The position numbers and the translations under genes are program-made. From NCBI GenBank assembly GCA_963573385.1, contig CAUYLG010038325.1, forward strand, positions 1 to 64,000: a stretch of 64,000 nucleotides of DNA, given 5' to 3'. This stretch comes from Cacajao melanocephalus (Eukaryota > Chordata > Mammalia > Primates > Pitheciidae). The notes beneath the pieces were generated by a model, which worked only from the letters and a program-made list of their open reading frames with translations, did not search any database and was not told where the DNA came from. Of this stretch, positions 1-12,062 are shown one piece after another. Position 1 is the stretch's first letter. Every line of letters starts with the position of its first letter.

Positions 1-120
1 CATGTCAAAAGAATAAGTAGGATGGAAGGTATCATGAAAACTTTAGAAAATAAAATCTGCCACTAGAAACAATCAACTAATGAACATTACATGCATATGT
101 CATTCTTTAAAAAAAACTAA

Positions 121-1015
121 AACAGATTTACAAGAAAAAAAAATAGGCCCATTCAAACGTGAGTGAAGGATATGAACAAACACTTTACAAAAGAAGGCAT
201 ACATGAAGCCAACAAACATATGAAAAAATGCTCATCATCACTGGTCATTAGAGAAATGCAAATCAAAACTACATTGAGATACCATCTCATGCCAGTTAGA
301 ATGGCAATCATTAAAAAATCTGGAGATAACAGATGCTGGAGAGGATATGGAGAAATAGGAACACTTTTACACTGTTAGTGGGAGTGTAAATTAGTTCAAC
401 CATTGTTGAACTACTAGACCTAGAAATAGAAATTCCATTTGACCCAGCAATCCCATTAGTGGGTATATATTCAAAGGATTATAAATTGTTCTATTATAAG
501 GACACATGCACATGTATGTTCATTGCAGCACTGTTTACAATAGCAAAGACCTGGAACCAACCCAAATGTCCATTGATATTAGACTGGACAGCGAAAATGT
601 GCCACATATACACCATGGAATACTATGCAGCCATTAAAAATGATGAGTTCATGTCCTCTGCAGGGACATGGATGAACCTGGAAACCATTATTCTCAGTAA
701 ACTGGCACAAGAACAGAAAATCAAACACCACATGTTCTCACTCATAGGCGGGTGTTGAACAATGAGAACACATGGACACAGGGAGGGGAGCATCACACAT
801 TGAGGTCTGTTGAGGGGGAACTAGGGGTGGGACAGTGGGGGGTAGGGAGTTGGGGAGGGATAACATGGGGAGAAATGCCAGAAACAGGTGATGGGGATGG
901 AAGCAGCAAACCACATTGCTATGTATGTACCTATGCAACAATCCTGCATGCTCTTCACATGTACCCCAGAACCTAAAGTACAATAAAATATATATTTAAA
1001 AAATAAAAAAAAAAT
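121..1015 (+). mobile_element. L1 3' end, L1PA/L1PB type, 5'-truncated
   Basis: The stretch follows the last part of L1 ORF2, then the L1 3' UTR with its G-rich segment at about 785-870, and ends in an A-rich tail at about 985-1012. Two open pieces, 163-378 and 459-758, are in-frame remnants of the ORF2 C-terminus; a stop at 376-378 and frame changes break the gene. ORF2 normally encodes endonuclease and reverse transcriptase for target-primed reverse transcription, but only the C-terminal tail is left here, so the copy is dead. The short open frames overlapping 738-1048 on both strands are products of the 3' UTR and not genes. Confidence 0.93.
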
Positions 1016-1212
1016 TCCTTGTAAATAGCTTACAATCTTACTGAACAAAGAGAGTATTTTAAATGAGTAAAATAGAGGCTACGTATAGTAAAAAGTGATC
1101 ATTGCAAAATACAGATAATTCAAAAGGCCCAAAGTCATTAGATATCACTGCTTCTGTTTTTTACTTTCCAAAACACACTTCTAAATGTGTCTAGCTGTCA
1201 CACATAATTTCT

Positions 1213-1925
1213 TTATTTCATCATTTAACAAATATTTTTTGAATGTCTATTTCGTGCCATATACTATTTCTAGGCTTCTGGGTGGCAAAACAGACACGAT
1301 CCCAGCCCTGGTGAAGCTTATGCTATACCAGAGGAAGATAAACAATACATAATACATATAACAAAAATTATATATGTTATATGGTGGTGAATTCCAAGAA
1401 AAAGAATATCAGATAAGGGTGATCTGGAGGTGAGGACTGCAGTATTAAATAGGAGCATCCGGGTAACCCTTTAAAGAGGATGACTACTAAGGAAAAACTT
1501 AACAATAATGAAAAATACAGGAATAAGATGTCTAGAAAAAAGTCTTCCAGACAGAGACACACCAAGGGCAAAGGCCTTGGCATGTTTAGGAGATACCAAG
1601 GAGGTCAGGGTGTTTGAAACAACATGACTAGGGGTAAAAAAATAGTAGGAGGAGAAGTAACAGAGCCAGCTCATGTAGGGTCTTCTACTCTACTTTGAAA
1701 TGAAGAGTCACCGTAGAGCATTCAGCAGATAACTACCATAATCCAACAAATGTTTTAATTCTTTTTCTCAGCAAGGACTGTGTAAGAATGCTGCGGCCAC
1801 CCAGGTGAGAGGTGATGACGGCTTGCTGTCTAGATCCTGCTGTACAATAATGAATAAAAATGGTGACCACTGTTTGTTCCCAGTGGCGGAGGAAGGCTTC
1901 CAACCCTTCTCTGTTCAATGTCACG
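1213..1925 (-). mobile_element. L2 LINE, antisense
   Basis: Positions 1213-1350 are the reverse complement of the L2 3' end (the widely shared segment with 'actgtgccaggcact'-like spacing, then the 'gagctta' and 'gataaacaat' motifs). The match continues through 1440-1700 and reaches the 'caggtgagaggtgatga' motif near 1800. Diverged, with several frameshifts. Confidence 0.8.
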
Positions 1926-3552
1926 TTTCCTGTAGATTGCTAGGAAGCTAACAATTGAGTCTTAAATTATATATCCATTTCCTACATTATTTTAAAAATC
2001 CTGAGTGTATGTTAAAGTTTATAGGATGCTGCTTCTGACTTCGTATAATTTTCATCTCCAACTTATTTAAATACGATGAATTACGTTGACTAATTTTGTA
2101 ACACTAAAAGAATTTTGCCCTTTTAATCTCCTTATGATGCTTTGTTTCTTTGGTACTGAGTTACTTTTGACTATAGACTGTGCACAGTCCTTTAAAAATT
2201 ATTTGTGGCAATTATTTCAGTCATAGGACAAAGGTTCTTTTCTTCAGAGAAATTCTGTGTTTGCTTGCCAACACTGGATATTGTCAGGTTTCTGAAATTG
2301 TTAACATTAATATAGTTCCTAATATTGAGGTACATGCACATTATTGAAATAAAATCTATTGTGTCAAAGTTTGTTATTATTTAACACACTGCTGAATTGT
2401 ATTCCCTAGCATGTATTTAGGATCTCTGAATGGAAAATCAAAAGTAAAGCTGTTCTATTTTTGTCTTGTACCAGACTTTTCTTATTAAGGCACAAAATTT
2501 ACATGTCTCATAGATTAAGCTGAGAGATTTTTCTCTTTTTTTTCTCTTTTTTGAGGTAAAGTGTATATCATAGGAACTTTTACAATTGGTTTATGATTTC
2601 TTTGCTTTCCTTTTTCTTTTTCCTGATTGCTATTGGACTAATAAGATTTCTACAATCCATCCTTTTCTTTCTAATGATTTAAAGCTTTAAATTTGCTTCT
2701 AGTCTTCAAATACTTTACCGAAATTTAACTACACGCTTGTTTTCTAATAAAGTCTAAAGTTACTCAATGCTTTTCTCCTTTCCAAAACTTGTCAAGAATT
2801 TTAGCATGCTTTAAAAATGCATTAGCACTCCCATTACATTATTGCTCTGTATACTTTTAGTTTTACCTTTTAAACACAAAAAATCTTTTAAATTTATAGA
2901 CATAATTGTCATGTGTGTGGACGCATGCACGCACCTTCTTCCTCTCTGACATGCTTTGAGCTGCCATCTTCTCTACCTGAAGTGCTCATTGTAATAAATC
3001 TTATGGTCTTATTCTCAAAGTGATAAGCAGTCTTCAGGTGACCAAAAATCAGCCTTACAAAACTATCCCACAGGAATAAAGATGTCGCTGAGTAAAGATT
3101 TGAGGTTAACAGTGAGTTTCCTTCAGGATTTTAAGCATTTGATTTTGTCTTCTAGACATTGTTCTGGGAGTTACGTCTGCTCTCATTTAGACTACAATTC
3201 ATCTGAAAGTCCTCTGCCTTTTCTCTCTGCTAGCTTTTTACATTTCTCTCTTTTTCTCTAATGACGTATAATTTTGCTCTGATGTGTCAAGTTGTGGATT
3301 TATTTTTATTTTTTTATTTATCCTGCATGGCATATGGCATGTATTTTTTGACCAAGAACTCAGAGTTTCTGAAAACATCAATAACACCTTCCATGTCTTC
3401 ATATATTCCTTCTCCACCAGCATGTCCATCTTTTCTTCCATAATTCCTACTAGGCATAGGATGTGGCTTGTTAATCTGTGCTCCATTCACTTAAGGAGTC
3501 CATTTCTTCCAATCTATGATGATCTTTAATTTCAATTTTTACAAATGCTAAG
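1926..3552. other. Unassigned AT-rich DNA
   Basis: No gene, RNA or repeat recognised. It contains T-rich runs near 2530-2560 and 3300-3325. Short frames on both strands at 3238-3529 overlap each other and have low-complexity composition, so they are not taken as genes. Confidence 0.5.
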
Positions 3553-3966
3553 TGTATAAGTCAGGGTTCTCCAGAAAAACAGAACTATGAGGGGGGCTTC
3601 GAAGGAGATTTGAAAGAGACACATTATAAGGAATTGGCTCGTGTGATTATGGAGCTAAGAAGTCCAAAACCTGCAGTGGGTGGTAGGCCAAAGATATAAG
3701 AGAGTCAATGGTGCTGTTCCAGTCCGAAGGTCAGCAAGTGGAGACCTGGGAGAGCTGATGGTTCCAATCAAGTTCAAGGGCAGTCTGCTAGAGAATGGAT
3801 TTTTTGCTCGGGGAAGTCTGTTTTCATTCTCTTCAGGCTTTAAAGTGATTTCATAAGGACCACCCACGTTAAGGCGGGCAATCTGCTTTGGCCAAAATTT
3901 ATCAAACTAAATTAATCTCCTCCAAAAAATACCCTCTAAGTTGATACATAAAACTAACCATTGTAA
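3553..3966 (-). mobile_element. Solo LTR-like repeat (ERVL/MaLR class likely)
   Basis: This is a very common human interspersed repeat. As written it opens with tgtataagtcagggttctcc and closes near 'ataaaactaaccattgta', so the terminal TG...CA of an LTR is present in slightly decayed form. It is flanked by ctaag (3548-3552) and ccaag (3967-3971), a plausible 5-bp target duplication with one change. I place it on the minus strand because the usual consensus reads the other way. I do not assign a subfamily with certainty; MLT2-like is possible. Confidence 0.7.
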
Positions 3967-5035
3967 CCAAGATCTGAATTAGATTTTTTAAACATTTTTT
4001 TGTTTTACTTTTTTCATAATTTTTGTTCATTTTAATAGATATTAGTCATTATTTATCTTTTGACTTCCCAAACACACCTATATTAATTATTTAAGATAAT
4101 ATAAAGTTCATTTTATAAAAATGGATTGATATTGGGATTATTAACTATGTTTGCCTTTTTAACATTTGACCCCTTCATGTCGTTTAGAGTTGTATTTGTA
4201 GTCTCATTTGAGGTGCAGAGGCCCTCTCTCTCTGTACACAACCCTTTCAATGTAGAGAGTCTCAGATTGTCTCATGCCAGTTTCCATCCTAAGTTTGAAA
4301 TAGCAGGCCTAGGCTTTGCTTCATAGTGATTCTGAGACTATTATAGATTCAGAAGGAGACTTTGTGCCTTTCCTTGCTCATCAGTTTTTGTCAGGTTTTT
4401 TTTTTTTTCTTTTTTCTCTTCCCCCTTAAGCCTATAGCTTCTTCTAAAGCTATGGATCCTGCAGATTTTCTGCAAAATATTTTTTTCAGCCTTCCTTTCC
4501 TGGCTGTGAAGGAGACCCTAAGTATGTCTCCTTTCTCTGGTTGAATGTGGAATACTTTCTTCTTCACACTTAGCTTAGCTTCCCTCTTCTACTTATTGCT
4601 TTCTCATCAGCTAGGAGCACTATGGTCTTTAGCTATAGAAGGGTAATTTGAGACCAATAATCTGGTCAAGAAAAAATGAAAAAAGCTAGAGAACATTTTT
4701 AAAATGTTATTTGGAGACTGTAAATATAATGAGCCCCCCTTGGGCCTGAGAAGCCAGATCCTAAAGGCACATTCAAGTGAGCACAATTTTCCAGAAGCCT
4801 TGTCTACCCTTGGGGCTTTGTCTGTTCTTGGTGTAAGACATGAAGACGAAATGCTTGGCAAAGCTTCACCAGTACAAGACAGAAAACCTGCAAAGATACA
4901 AAATACATCATGAGGCTGAAGTTGTTTTTCTTTTTTAAATGAAGTTTTGCAGGTGCCGAGGCAGTCAGAACTTGAAGAACCGAGGCCTGTGACAGAAAAC
5001 AGGTGAAAGCAGGTAAAGTGCTCAGTGACTGAGAG
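3967..5035. other. Unassigned DNA
   Basis: Nothing recognised apart from a pyrimidine-rich run at about 4390-4425. Open frames up to 84 codons occur on both strands with no recognisable domain. Confidence 0.5.
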
Positions 5036-5270
5036 CAGAGCTTTTTATCCTCCACATTCTGGACGTGCCAAGCCTTTTAGTTCTTTACTGGGGGAGGAGT
5101 CAGTCCTGTGCATTGTCAGATGTTTAGCAGTGTCCCTGGCCTCTTCCCACCAGATCCCAGTAGCAACCCGCTCCCCAGCCCCACCCTCCAGAGTTGTAAG
5201 AACCAAAAATGTCTTCAGACATTACCCAACGTCCCCTGAGGAGCAAAACCACTTTGGTTGAAAACCACTA
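5036..5270 (-). mobile_element. MER20 (hAT-Charlie MITE)
   Basis: The core 'gtcctgtgcattgt' followed by 'gatgtttagcag' and 'ccctggcctct' is diagnostic, as is the later 'aaaaatgtcttcagacatt' and the terminal 'ggttgaaaaccact'. It is nearly full length for this roughly 220-bp non-autonomous DNA transposon. MER20 copies are known from published work to have been recruited as enhancers in some placental tissues; nothing in this copy shows such a use. Confidence 0.88.
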
Positions 5271-5399
5271 GCTTAGACTCTTAAAGTATTTGCCAAATTC
5301 TTAAGCTGTGCCGAATGAGAGGCTAAGAAAACAAACAGAAAAGAGCTGGATAACAGAGTCGAATTTTCAAGTCACAAGGTACTGAGGTGAAAAAAATTA

Positions 5400-6760
5400 G
5401 AGTTTCCTGGGTGCAGGGAAAGATCCTAACAAACAATCCAGGCCCTCACCTGGTGGCTCTGGAGAGAGCCTGACAATGGAAACCCAGCCCTTAATAAGCT
5501 CAGGCCCTGATTAAAGAGATCTGCTCTACCATAGCTGCCTACCAGAGAGCAAGGGGAATCATACCTAGAGGAAGATAATGCCAGCCAGAAACTCTATAAT
5601 GTTTTATACACAATGTCCTGCATTCAATCAAAATTTACTTTCCATGCCAAGAAAGAAAACCGAGGGAAAATAAAACAGATAATAAAATGGATCTATGGGC
5701 AAACCAAGTATTCAATTTATCAAATATGGATATTCAAATAACTATTATTCAACAAATCAGTTTTACAAGGTCAAAAAAGTAGATGGCAAGATTGTAGCTA
5801 TAAATCTTAAATCTTCAATTAAGTATTCAAGTATAACTTTTAGAACTAAAAAATATAACTACAAATGAGAAATTAAAAGATTGCTCTAATTAACCATAGA
5901 CAGGACATAGCAAAAGAGAGACTGTTAAGCTGAAACAAAAATCAATAGAAAATATTCAGACTGATTCCTGGACAACAAGTGAGATGAAATATGCAGAAAA
6001 GAACATACCATTGTAATATGGTGAAGAGGTTCTAACTGTAAATGGAGCACAAGAAAAGACAAAAAGTGGCATGAAAACAATATTTTAAGCCTAATAATTT
6101 TCTGAAATATTCAAAAGCATCACATTACATATTCATTAAGTTCTATAAACCCCAAGCAGATTAAATTAAAAGAAAATTTGATGCATCAAAATAATTTTTG
6201 AAAACAAGCAAAGAAAAATGAAATGTTTAAAGAATACAGAGCAAATAAGATATATTACCTTCCAAAGTAATATGAATATAACACTGCAAATCGATTCATT
6301 AACAAAAATAATAGAAGCCAAAGACAACTGAATGGCATTATTAAAATGCTGAAAGAGAAGTGCTGTAATTCCCACCTGGAATCCTATAACCCACAAAAAT
6401 ATTCTTCAAAAGGGAAGATAAAATTAAAACATTTCCAAACGAACAAAAACCTAGGAAATCTGTCATCAGTAAATGTTCACTAAAATGAAGACTAAAGGGA
6501 GGTTTTCAGTCTAAGGGTAAATGACCCCAGGTAAAAGTACAGAAGTATGAGAAAGAATGAAAAGTGATTAAAAAGGAAAATATGTACATTGATCTAAATA
6601 TTTACTAACAATTCCAAACAATCATAATAATATCTCCAGGGAGTTTAAATATTTGTAAAATTATAATGTGGGAAAACAAGAACATAAAAGATGGGAAGGG
6701 AATTGATGAAGTTTAAAGAGTTTAAAGTGTTTTAAGTTCCAAGGTCAGCCTGGGAAGTAG
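5400..6760 (+). mobile_element. HAL1 / old L1M-type sequence
   Basis: The stretch matches the ORF1-bearing HAL1/L1M5 class: a segment like 'ccccaagcagattaaat' (about 6150), then 'atagaagccaaagacaactgaatgg' in pattern near 6310, 'tgctgaaagagaagtgctgt' and 'aaatattcttcaaaaggga', in the order expected. The protein frame is destroyed by many stops. The 5' boundary is vague and could lie anywhere from 5300 to 5600. Confidence 0.65.
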
Positions 6761-6786
6761 TAAAACTAAGAATTAATAGTGGGCTT

Positions 6787-7213
6787 TGTATTCGTTTCCG
6801 ATTTCTGCTATTACAAATTACCACAAACTTAGTAGCTTAAAATAATATAAATTCATTATCTTATAATTCTGTAAGTCAGGGATCCTAAATGAGTCAACAG
6901 AACTGCATTCCTCCTCAGGGCTCCAGGCACAATCATTTCCTCCTCTTCTCCAGCTTCTAGAGTCTGTCTACCTTCCCTGGCTGGGGCACCACATCACTGT
7001 TACCATGGCTCCCATTGTCACATCTCCTTCCTCTAACTCTGACACTCTCGCCACCCTTTTACAAGGACCTTTGTGATTAAGCTCCCATATCAAGTTCCCT
7101 AATTTAATCACATCTGCAAAATCTCTTTTGCTACATGAGAAAATATATTCACATTTTCTAGAGATTGGCATGCAGAAAACCAGTGGGAAGAGGTATTCAT
7201 TATTCTGTCTATG
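6787..7213 (-). mobile_element. MLT-type LTR (ERVL-MaLR), antisense
   Basis: The left edge 'ctattacaaattaccacaaa' with 'cttagtagcttaaaa' and the right edge 'gaggtattcattattctgtct' match a common MLT-class LTR in reverse orientation. The internal 'ttccagcttctagagtctg'-like segment at about 6950 fits too. No internal viral genes are attached, so this is a solo LTR or fragment. Confidence 0.75.
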
Positions 7214-8178
7214 ACGGTGGGCTAGCTAGCTACCCTCTGTAAATTCACGGTTGTCCCACATGCAAAATACATTCATTCTATTCCAACGTCCACCAAAGGC
7301 TCAAGCCATTACATTATCACATTTCTATTTCCACTTACTGACTTATTCCATTGACTTATTTCATAACCTCTTTTTTCTTACTTTGATTGTTGTAATGAAC
7401 TTCTAACTTCCTTCAGTTACATCCAGTGTGTTTAGTCCAGGGAGTCCTGAGCGAGGCCGTGCCAGGTGCTGATTGTGTGTTCACTCACTATTCTACCTAC
7501 AGAGGGGTTATCTGGGACATTTCAAATGAGAAGATTTCTGTGAAGAAGTTTGGAGAATCAAATCAAGCTCTGAGTTCAGAATAACCAAATAGCTGGAATT
7601 ATAAAAAGGAAAAAGTCAAATATTAACCTTGAGAAGGAATACAAAATAAATGAAGTTGGAGTGACAATGTGATGTAGGTTTTTCAGTACTGTGATTGAAT
7701 AATGGACCACCTTCTACAGCAGCTTTAGTGTGCCTTGATGGATAGAGGCTAGAGAATTAACTAAGTGCTACTAGGTCAAATAACCCCTTTCATTTTCTTC
7801 TACAAAGGACCAAAAATCTCAACAATATATATATGCCTTTGTTACCCCAGAACCTGATAGAAACACTTTAGTGCTTCCATAAAACCTACAGCCAATCTCT
7901 TGGTGTTATATAAAGATGGTTTTTGTATTGTCTCTATCTCTCTCTCCTATTGCTCCCCAACAATCAACTGGACTTCTTGTGTATACAACTATGTGAAGTT
8001 CCTCAAAAACACCATGTTCTTGGCTTATGCATGTATCTGCACATGCTATTATCTCAACTTGGAGGGTTTTTTTTTTCCTCTTCTGCCCAGGGATTTCCTA
8101 GTCCTCCTTCAGCATTCACCTCTTCTTTTATCCTTTCTTGATCTCTTCATGGAAAGATACCGAGATATCAACAAAAGA
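7214..8178. other. Unassigned DNA
   Basis: No feature recognised. A 95-codon frame at 7900-8187 has a hydrophobic, pyrimidine-driven composition and no known domain. Confidence 0.45.
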
Positions 8179-8299
8179 TTTCTATAACCTCTGGTCACCA
8201 AAAAATAGGTGGGAATTTTTCTCCACCAACATCTAATCAACCAATTCTGCAGAGGATTTTTCAGTGAATATCACTTGTGGGTCCTCTAATTCAATTCAA
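8179..8299 (-). mobile_element. Fragment of the same LTR as 10171-11000, inverted
   Basis: This stretch is the reverse complement of about 10845-10965 with a handful of differences, including the shared 'gtcaccaa', 'gggaatttttctccaccaac' and 'gatttttcagtgaat' blocks. Only the distal end of the LTR is present, so it is a truncated copy of the same family and not a duplication of the whole element. Confidence 0.8.
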
Positions 8300-8319
8300 T
8301 TTCTGTTGAAATTGTTAGT

Positions 8320-8520
8320 GTTTGCCACATACAGATGTATATTTTTATTAAAATATAACGTATGTAAAAATTTGCAGTTCCTAAGTGACCATGAAATTTT
8401 ACAATTGTATATACCTGTGCAATCACCATACAAAAACAAGCTATAGAACATTTGTGAAAGTTATTGTATGCCTCTCTCCAGTCAATAAAGCTGAAGCTTT
8501 TAATTTACATCATTTTCTTA
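8320..8520 (-). mobile_element. L1M 3' UTR fragment, antisense
   Basis: The order 'gcagttcctaagtgaccatg', 'tgtatatacctgtgcaatc', 'agctatagaacatttg', 'ctctccagtcaata' follows the reverse complement of an old L1M 3' UTR. Boundaries are approximate. Confidence 0.6.
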
Positions 8521-9221
8521 CCCACTGTATTGTTGAATCAAGAATTATTTCTTATTAATCACTGTACTCTCAGCATCCATCATAGGATCTAAGAATAATA
8601 ATTATTCAAATACTATGTACTAAATACATGAACAAATTAAAAGATTTTAGCATAGGTAATATTTTCACAACTAAAGAAGAGAAAAAACATAGATAGGAAA
8701 ATGATAGAAAAATGCATAGACATGGTAATGATACAGTTACCAATAGAGTTTAAGTACTGAGTACTGCCCATGTGCTTAAGGATGTGGAAATAGACTTTTG
8801 AAATTGTTTATAATGGAGTAACAAGGCTCACTTTTACTCTTTGACTTACAATATTAAAAATGAAATACTTAGATTTGAATTTAACAAAAATGGGCAAAAC
8901 TATAAAACATTGTTAAGAGAATTTAAAGACCTCAAGAACAGAGAGATATACCATGGATCAGAAGACTCAGTATTGTTAAGATGTCAATTCTTCCTAAATT
9001 GGTCTGGGGTTTAAATTAATATTTTTTGTAAAAATTGGCATGTGGATTCTAACATTTATATAAAAATGCAAAGAACTCAGAATAGCTCAACAATTTTGAA
9101 AAATGACAAAACTGAAGGACTTATGCTACCTGATTTCAAAATTTCTACAAAGCTACAGTAATCAAGAGAGTATGGTACTGGTGTGAAGATAAATACATAT
9201 GCATAGATCTTCTTTATTGCA

Positions 9222-9490
9222 ACATAAGTTGAGGAGCATCTGTGTATGTATACATCTGTGTATGTATACAATATATAAATATATAACATATTTAAATAAA
9301 TCTGTAAGTCAAAAAATGTCTTGTCAAAAATGCATTCAGTGTTCAAATAAACCTGTCATGAACTTGAAAAATTGTAAGTCAAACCATCTTAGGTACACGT
9401 GCTCCTTAACTTACAATGAGGTTATATCCCAATAAACCGCTCATAAAGTTAAAAAATTGTAAGTCGAACTATCCATCATAAGTTGGGTAC
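9222..9490. mobile_element. Tigger-like (Tc1/mariner) MITE pieces
   Basis: 'acttacaatgaggttatatc' with 'ataaaccgctcataaagtt' and 'attgtaagtcgaactatc' at 9381-9470 matches the end of a Tigger-derived MITE of the MER8/MER44 sort. A matching end in the opposite sense, 'cataagttgaggagcatct', sits at 9223-9241. The middle (about 9245-9330) is AT-rich and decayed. It interrupts the L1M. Confidence 0.6.
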
Positions 9491-9507
9491 TGTGGGTGTG
9501 TGTGTGG

Positions 9508-9550
<43 letters not shown>
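9491..9550 (+). repeat. (TG)n microsatellite
   Basis: About 60 bp of TG dinucleotides, interrupted once by a short G run at about 9505-9510. Such tracts can form Z-DNA and vary in length between individuals. Confidence 0.97.
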
Positions 9551-9553
<3 letters not shown>

Positions 9554-9624
9554 ATCACTGGAAAATAATAGAGTCCAGAAATGGAGTGACAGACATATGG
9601 TCAATAAATTTTTAATGAAGATGC

Positions 9625-9998
9625 TGATATGGTTTGGTTCTGTGTCGCCACCCAAATCTCACCTTGAATTGTATTCCCATAATCCCTGCACATTGTGGGA
9701 GGGACCCAGTGGGAGATACTTGAATCATGGGGGCAGTCTCCCCCATACTGTTCTCATGGTAGTGAGTAAGTCTCATGAGATCTGATGGCTTTATCAGGGT
9801 TTCTGCTTTTGCTTCTTCCTGATTCTCTCTTTGCCTGCTGCCATCCATGTAAGACGGGACTTGCTCCTACTTGCCTTCCACTATGATTGTGAGGCTTCCC
9901 CAGCCACCTGGAACTGGAAGTCCAACTAACCTCTTTCTTTTGTAAATTGTCCAGTCTTCAGTATGTATTTATCAGCAGTGTGAAAACAGATTAATATA
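9625..9998 (+). mobile_element. MST/THE1-type solo LTR (MaLR) in L1M
   Basis: The LTR starts tgatatggtttggttctgtg and ends near 'cagattaatata', with the expected 'gtgggagggacccagtggga' and 'tctcatgagatctgatgg' blocks. It is flanked by an exact 5-bp duplication, gatgc, at 9620-9624 and 9999-10003, and the L1M text is continuous once the LTR and one gatgc are removed. There are no internal sequences, so it arose as a solo LTR by recombination between two LTRs of one provirus-like element. Confidence 0.95.
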
Positions 9999-10170
9999 GA
10001 TGCCAAGATAATTCATGCTGGGAAAAGTAGTCTTCACAACAAATGATTCTGGGGGTACAACTGAATATGTGAAAATGAAACTTGACTCTCATTTGACCTA
10101 ATATGCAAAAATAACATGCAAGAAAAAATCTTTATAATCTTAGTGGGCAAAGATTCCTTAGATAGCACAC

Positions 10171-11000
10171 TGTGATATGATGAAATGTATACTTGGTCTT
10201 CACCCTTTCCCATTCCCTAGTATACAACTCCTAAAATCCTTGGACTCTCTAAAGTGATTGATAAGTATATTTTTGAATGCTAATGCATTAATGGACGGCT
10301 GGCTGCTCCTAGGTACCTTCAAGATGGGGGCTGGTTGCTGGAAAGACAAAAGCAGAATTAGAGGGCTCCAAGGAGGGGAGAGGGGCTAAAGGTTAAGCTC
10401 ATCATCAACAGCCAACGATTTAATCAATCCTACTTACTTAGTAGAGCTTCCATAAAAACACAAAAGGACTGGTTCTAGGAGCTTCTGTATAACGGCACAC
10501 ATGAAAGTCCCCGGAAGGTGATGCACCCAGAGAGGACATGAAAGCACAATGTCCTTTCTTGCATGCTGCGCCTTACACATCACTTCATCTGTGTCCTTTG
10601 AAATGCCTTTTATAATAAGCCAGTAAGCATAAGTAAGTGTTTCCCTGAGTTCCGTGAGCCTCTCCTCAAATTAACTGAGCCAAGGAAGGGATTATGGGAG
10701 CCCTATCTACAGCGTGTCCTTCAGAGGCACAGATGAAACAACCTGGGGCTTGGGATTGGCCTCAGAAGTGGGGGGCAGTCTTGTGGGACTTAACCTTCAA
10801 CCTGTGTGATCTGTTGCTATCTTCACGTAGATAGTGGCACAATTGAATTGGAGGACCCACAAGTGGTATTCACTGAAAAATCTTCTGCAGAATCGGTTGA
10901 TTGGATGTTGGTGGAGAAAAATTCCCACCCACTTGTTGGTGACCAGAGGTTATAGAAGCCTTCAACTGATTGCTGTGGTATAAGAATTTGGTTTTTTCCA
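10171..11000 (+). mobile_element. 830-bp solo LTR, subfamily not named
   Basis: The stretch begins TG (tgtgatatgatgaaatg) and ends CA (gttttttcca), with cacac at 10166-10170 and 11001-11005 as a 5-bp target duplication. L1M text is continuous across it. It carries LTR-like internal signals: a possible TATA-like 'cataaaaacac' near 10450 and an AATAAA-like 'tataataagcc' near 10612 followed by a 'ttccctgagttccgtgagcc' downstream block. The text is a common human repeat that I recognise but do not name with confidence. A second, inverted fragment lies at 8179-8299. Confidence 0.8.
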
Positions 11001-12062
11001 CACACACAAAAATCATAAAATATAAAAAATTACGAATTGAACTTTATAAAAAAAACTTTTGCTTCTCAAAAAACATTTTTCAAGAAAATAAAAAGACAAT
11101 TCACATTTTCAAAGCATATACCTCATATAGGATTGTAATATATAAAGAATTTTTTATATTTATAATTTTATATATTTATAATATATGTAATATATGAAGA
11201 AGTTTTCAATAATAAAAATTCAAATAATTCATTTGTATAAATGGGCAAGAGATTTGGACACTTTACCAAAGAAAACATACGAATGACAAACAAACACATG
11301 AAAAGATCCTGAATGTCATTAGTCATAGGGAAACATAAGTTAAAACTGCAATGAGATATCACTACATACCCACTAAGATAGCTAAAATTAAAAAGACTAA
11401 CAATAGCAGGTGTGAGGGAAAATTTAGAGAAACTATAACTTTCATACATTGCTGATAGGAACACAAGTTATACAATTTTTTTTTTGAAAACAGCTTAGCA
11501 GTTCTCAGCTATTTAAACATATTTTTGGCATATAACTTAGCAGGTTTATTCTTAGGTATTTAAACATATAAGTAAATACATATGACCACACAAAGGTATC
11601 TACTAGAATGTTGGCAGCAATGTGTTTCTTAATAACTGATAATTGGAAACAAACTATATATCCACCTACTGGTAAATAAAGACATTATGTTACATCCATA
11701 CCATTGAATATGTACTCAAAAATAAAAAGGAACAAGCTATACATGTGACAACCTGAACGAATCACAGCACGTTAAGTAAATGACACCAGATACCAAAGAC
11801 TACTTACTGTCGGTTTCAATGTTTATGAAATTCTAGAAAAGCTGAACATATAGGGACAGGAAATACTGTATTTATCTGGGATCCTGTGGGTGCTTTTGAG
11901 GGAGAAGGGCCAAAAAGAATAATTTGAGGGTGATAAAAATATTCTATATCCTGATTGCGGTGGTGGTAAATGATGATAGACAGTTGCAAAAACTAATTGA
12001 ATTATATACTTCGATAGGAATAAATTTATTATATGTAAATTGTGTCTTAACTTTAAAATAGA

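Larger units (their letters stand above)
8867..12062 (+). mobile_element. Old L1M copy, composite with nested insertions
   Basis: One L1M element can be followed across three interruptions. Its pieces are about 8867-9207 and 9554-9624 (ORF2, late reverse-transcriptase region), 9999-10170, and 11001-12062 (ORF2 C-terminus, then the L1M 3' UTR with 'gaaattctagaaaagctgaa' and 'atattctatatcctgatt'). The host element is continuous at each break: the L1 text resumes on the far side with the expected next words. ORF2 is destroyed by stops. Insertions inside it are listed separately: a Tigger-like piece with (TG)n, an MST LTR and an 830-bp LTR. The minus-strand frame at 11823-12317 runs across its 3' end and is not a gene. 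Confidence 0.85.

Noticed and set aside
9625..11000. A single provirus with two LTRs
   Set aside because: The two LTR-type elements differ completely in sequence and each has its own 5-bp duplication (gatgc, cacac), so they are separate solo LTRs.
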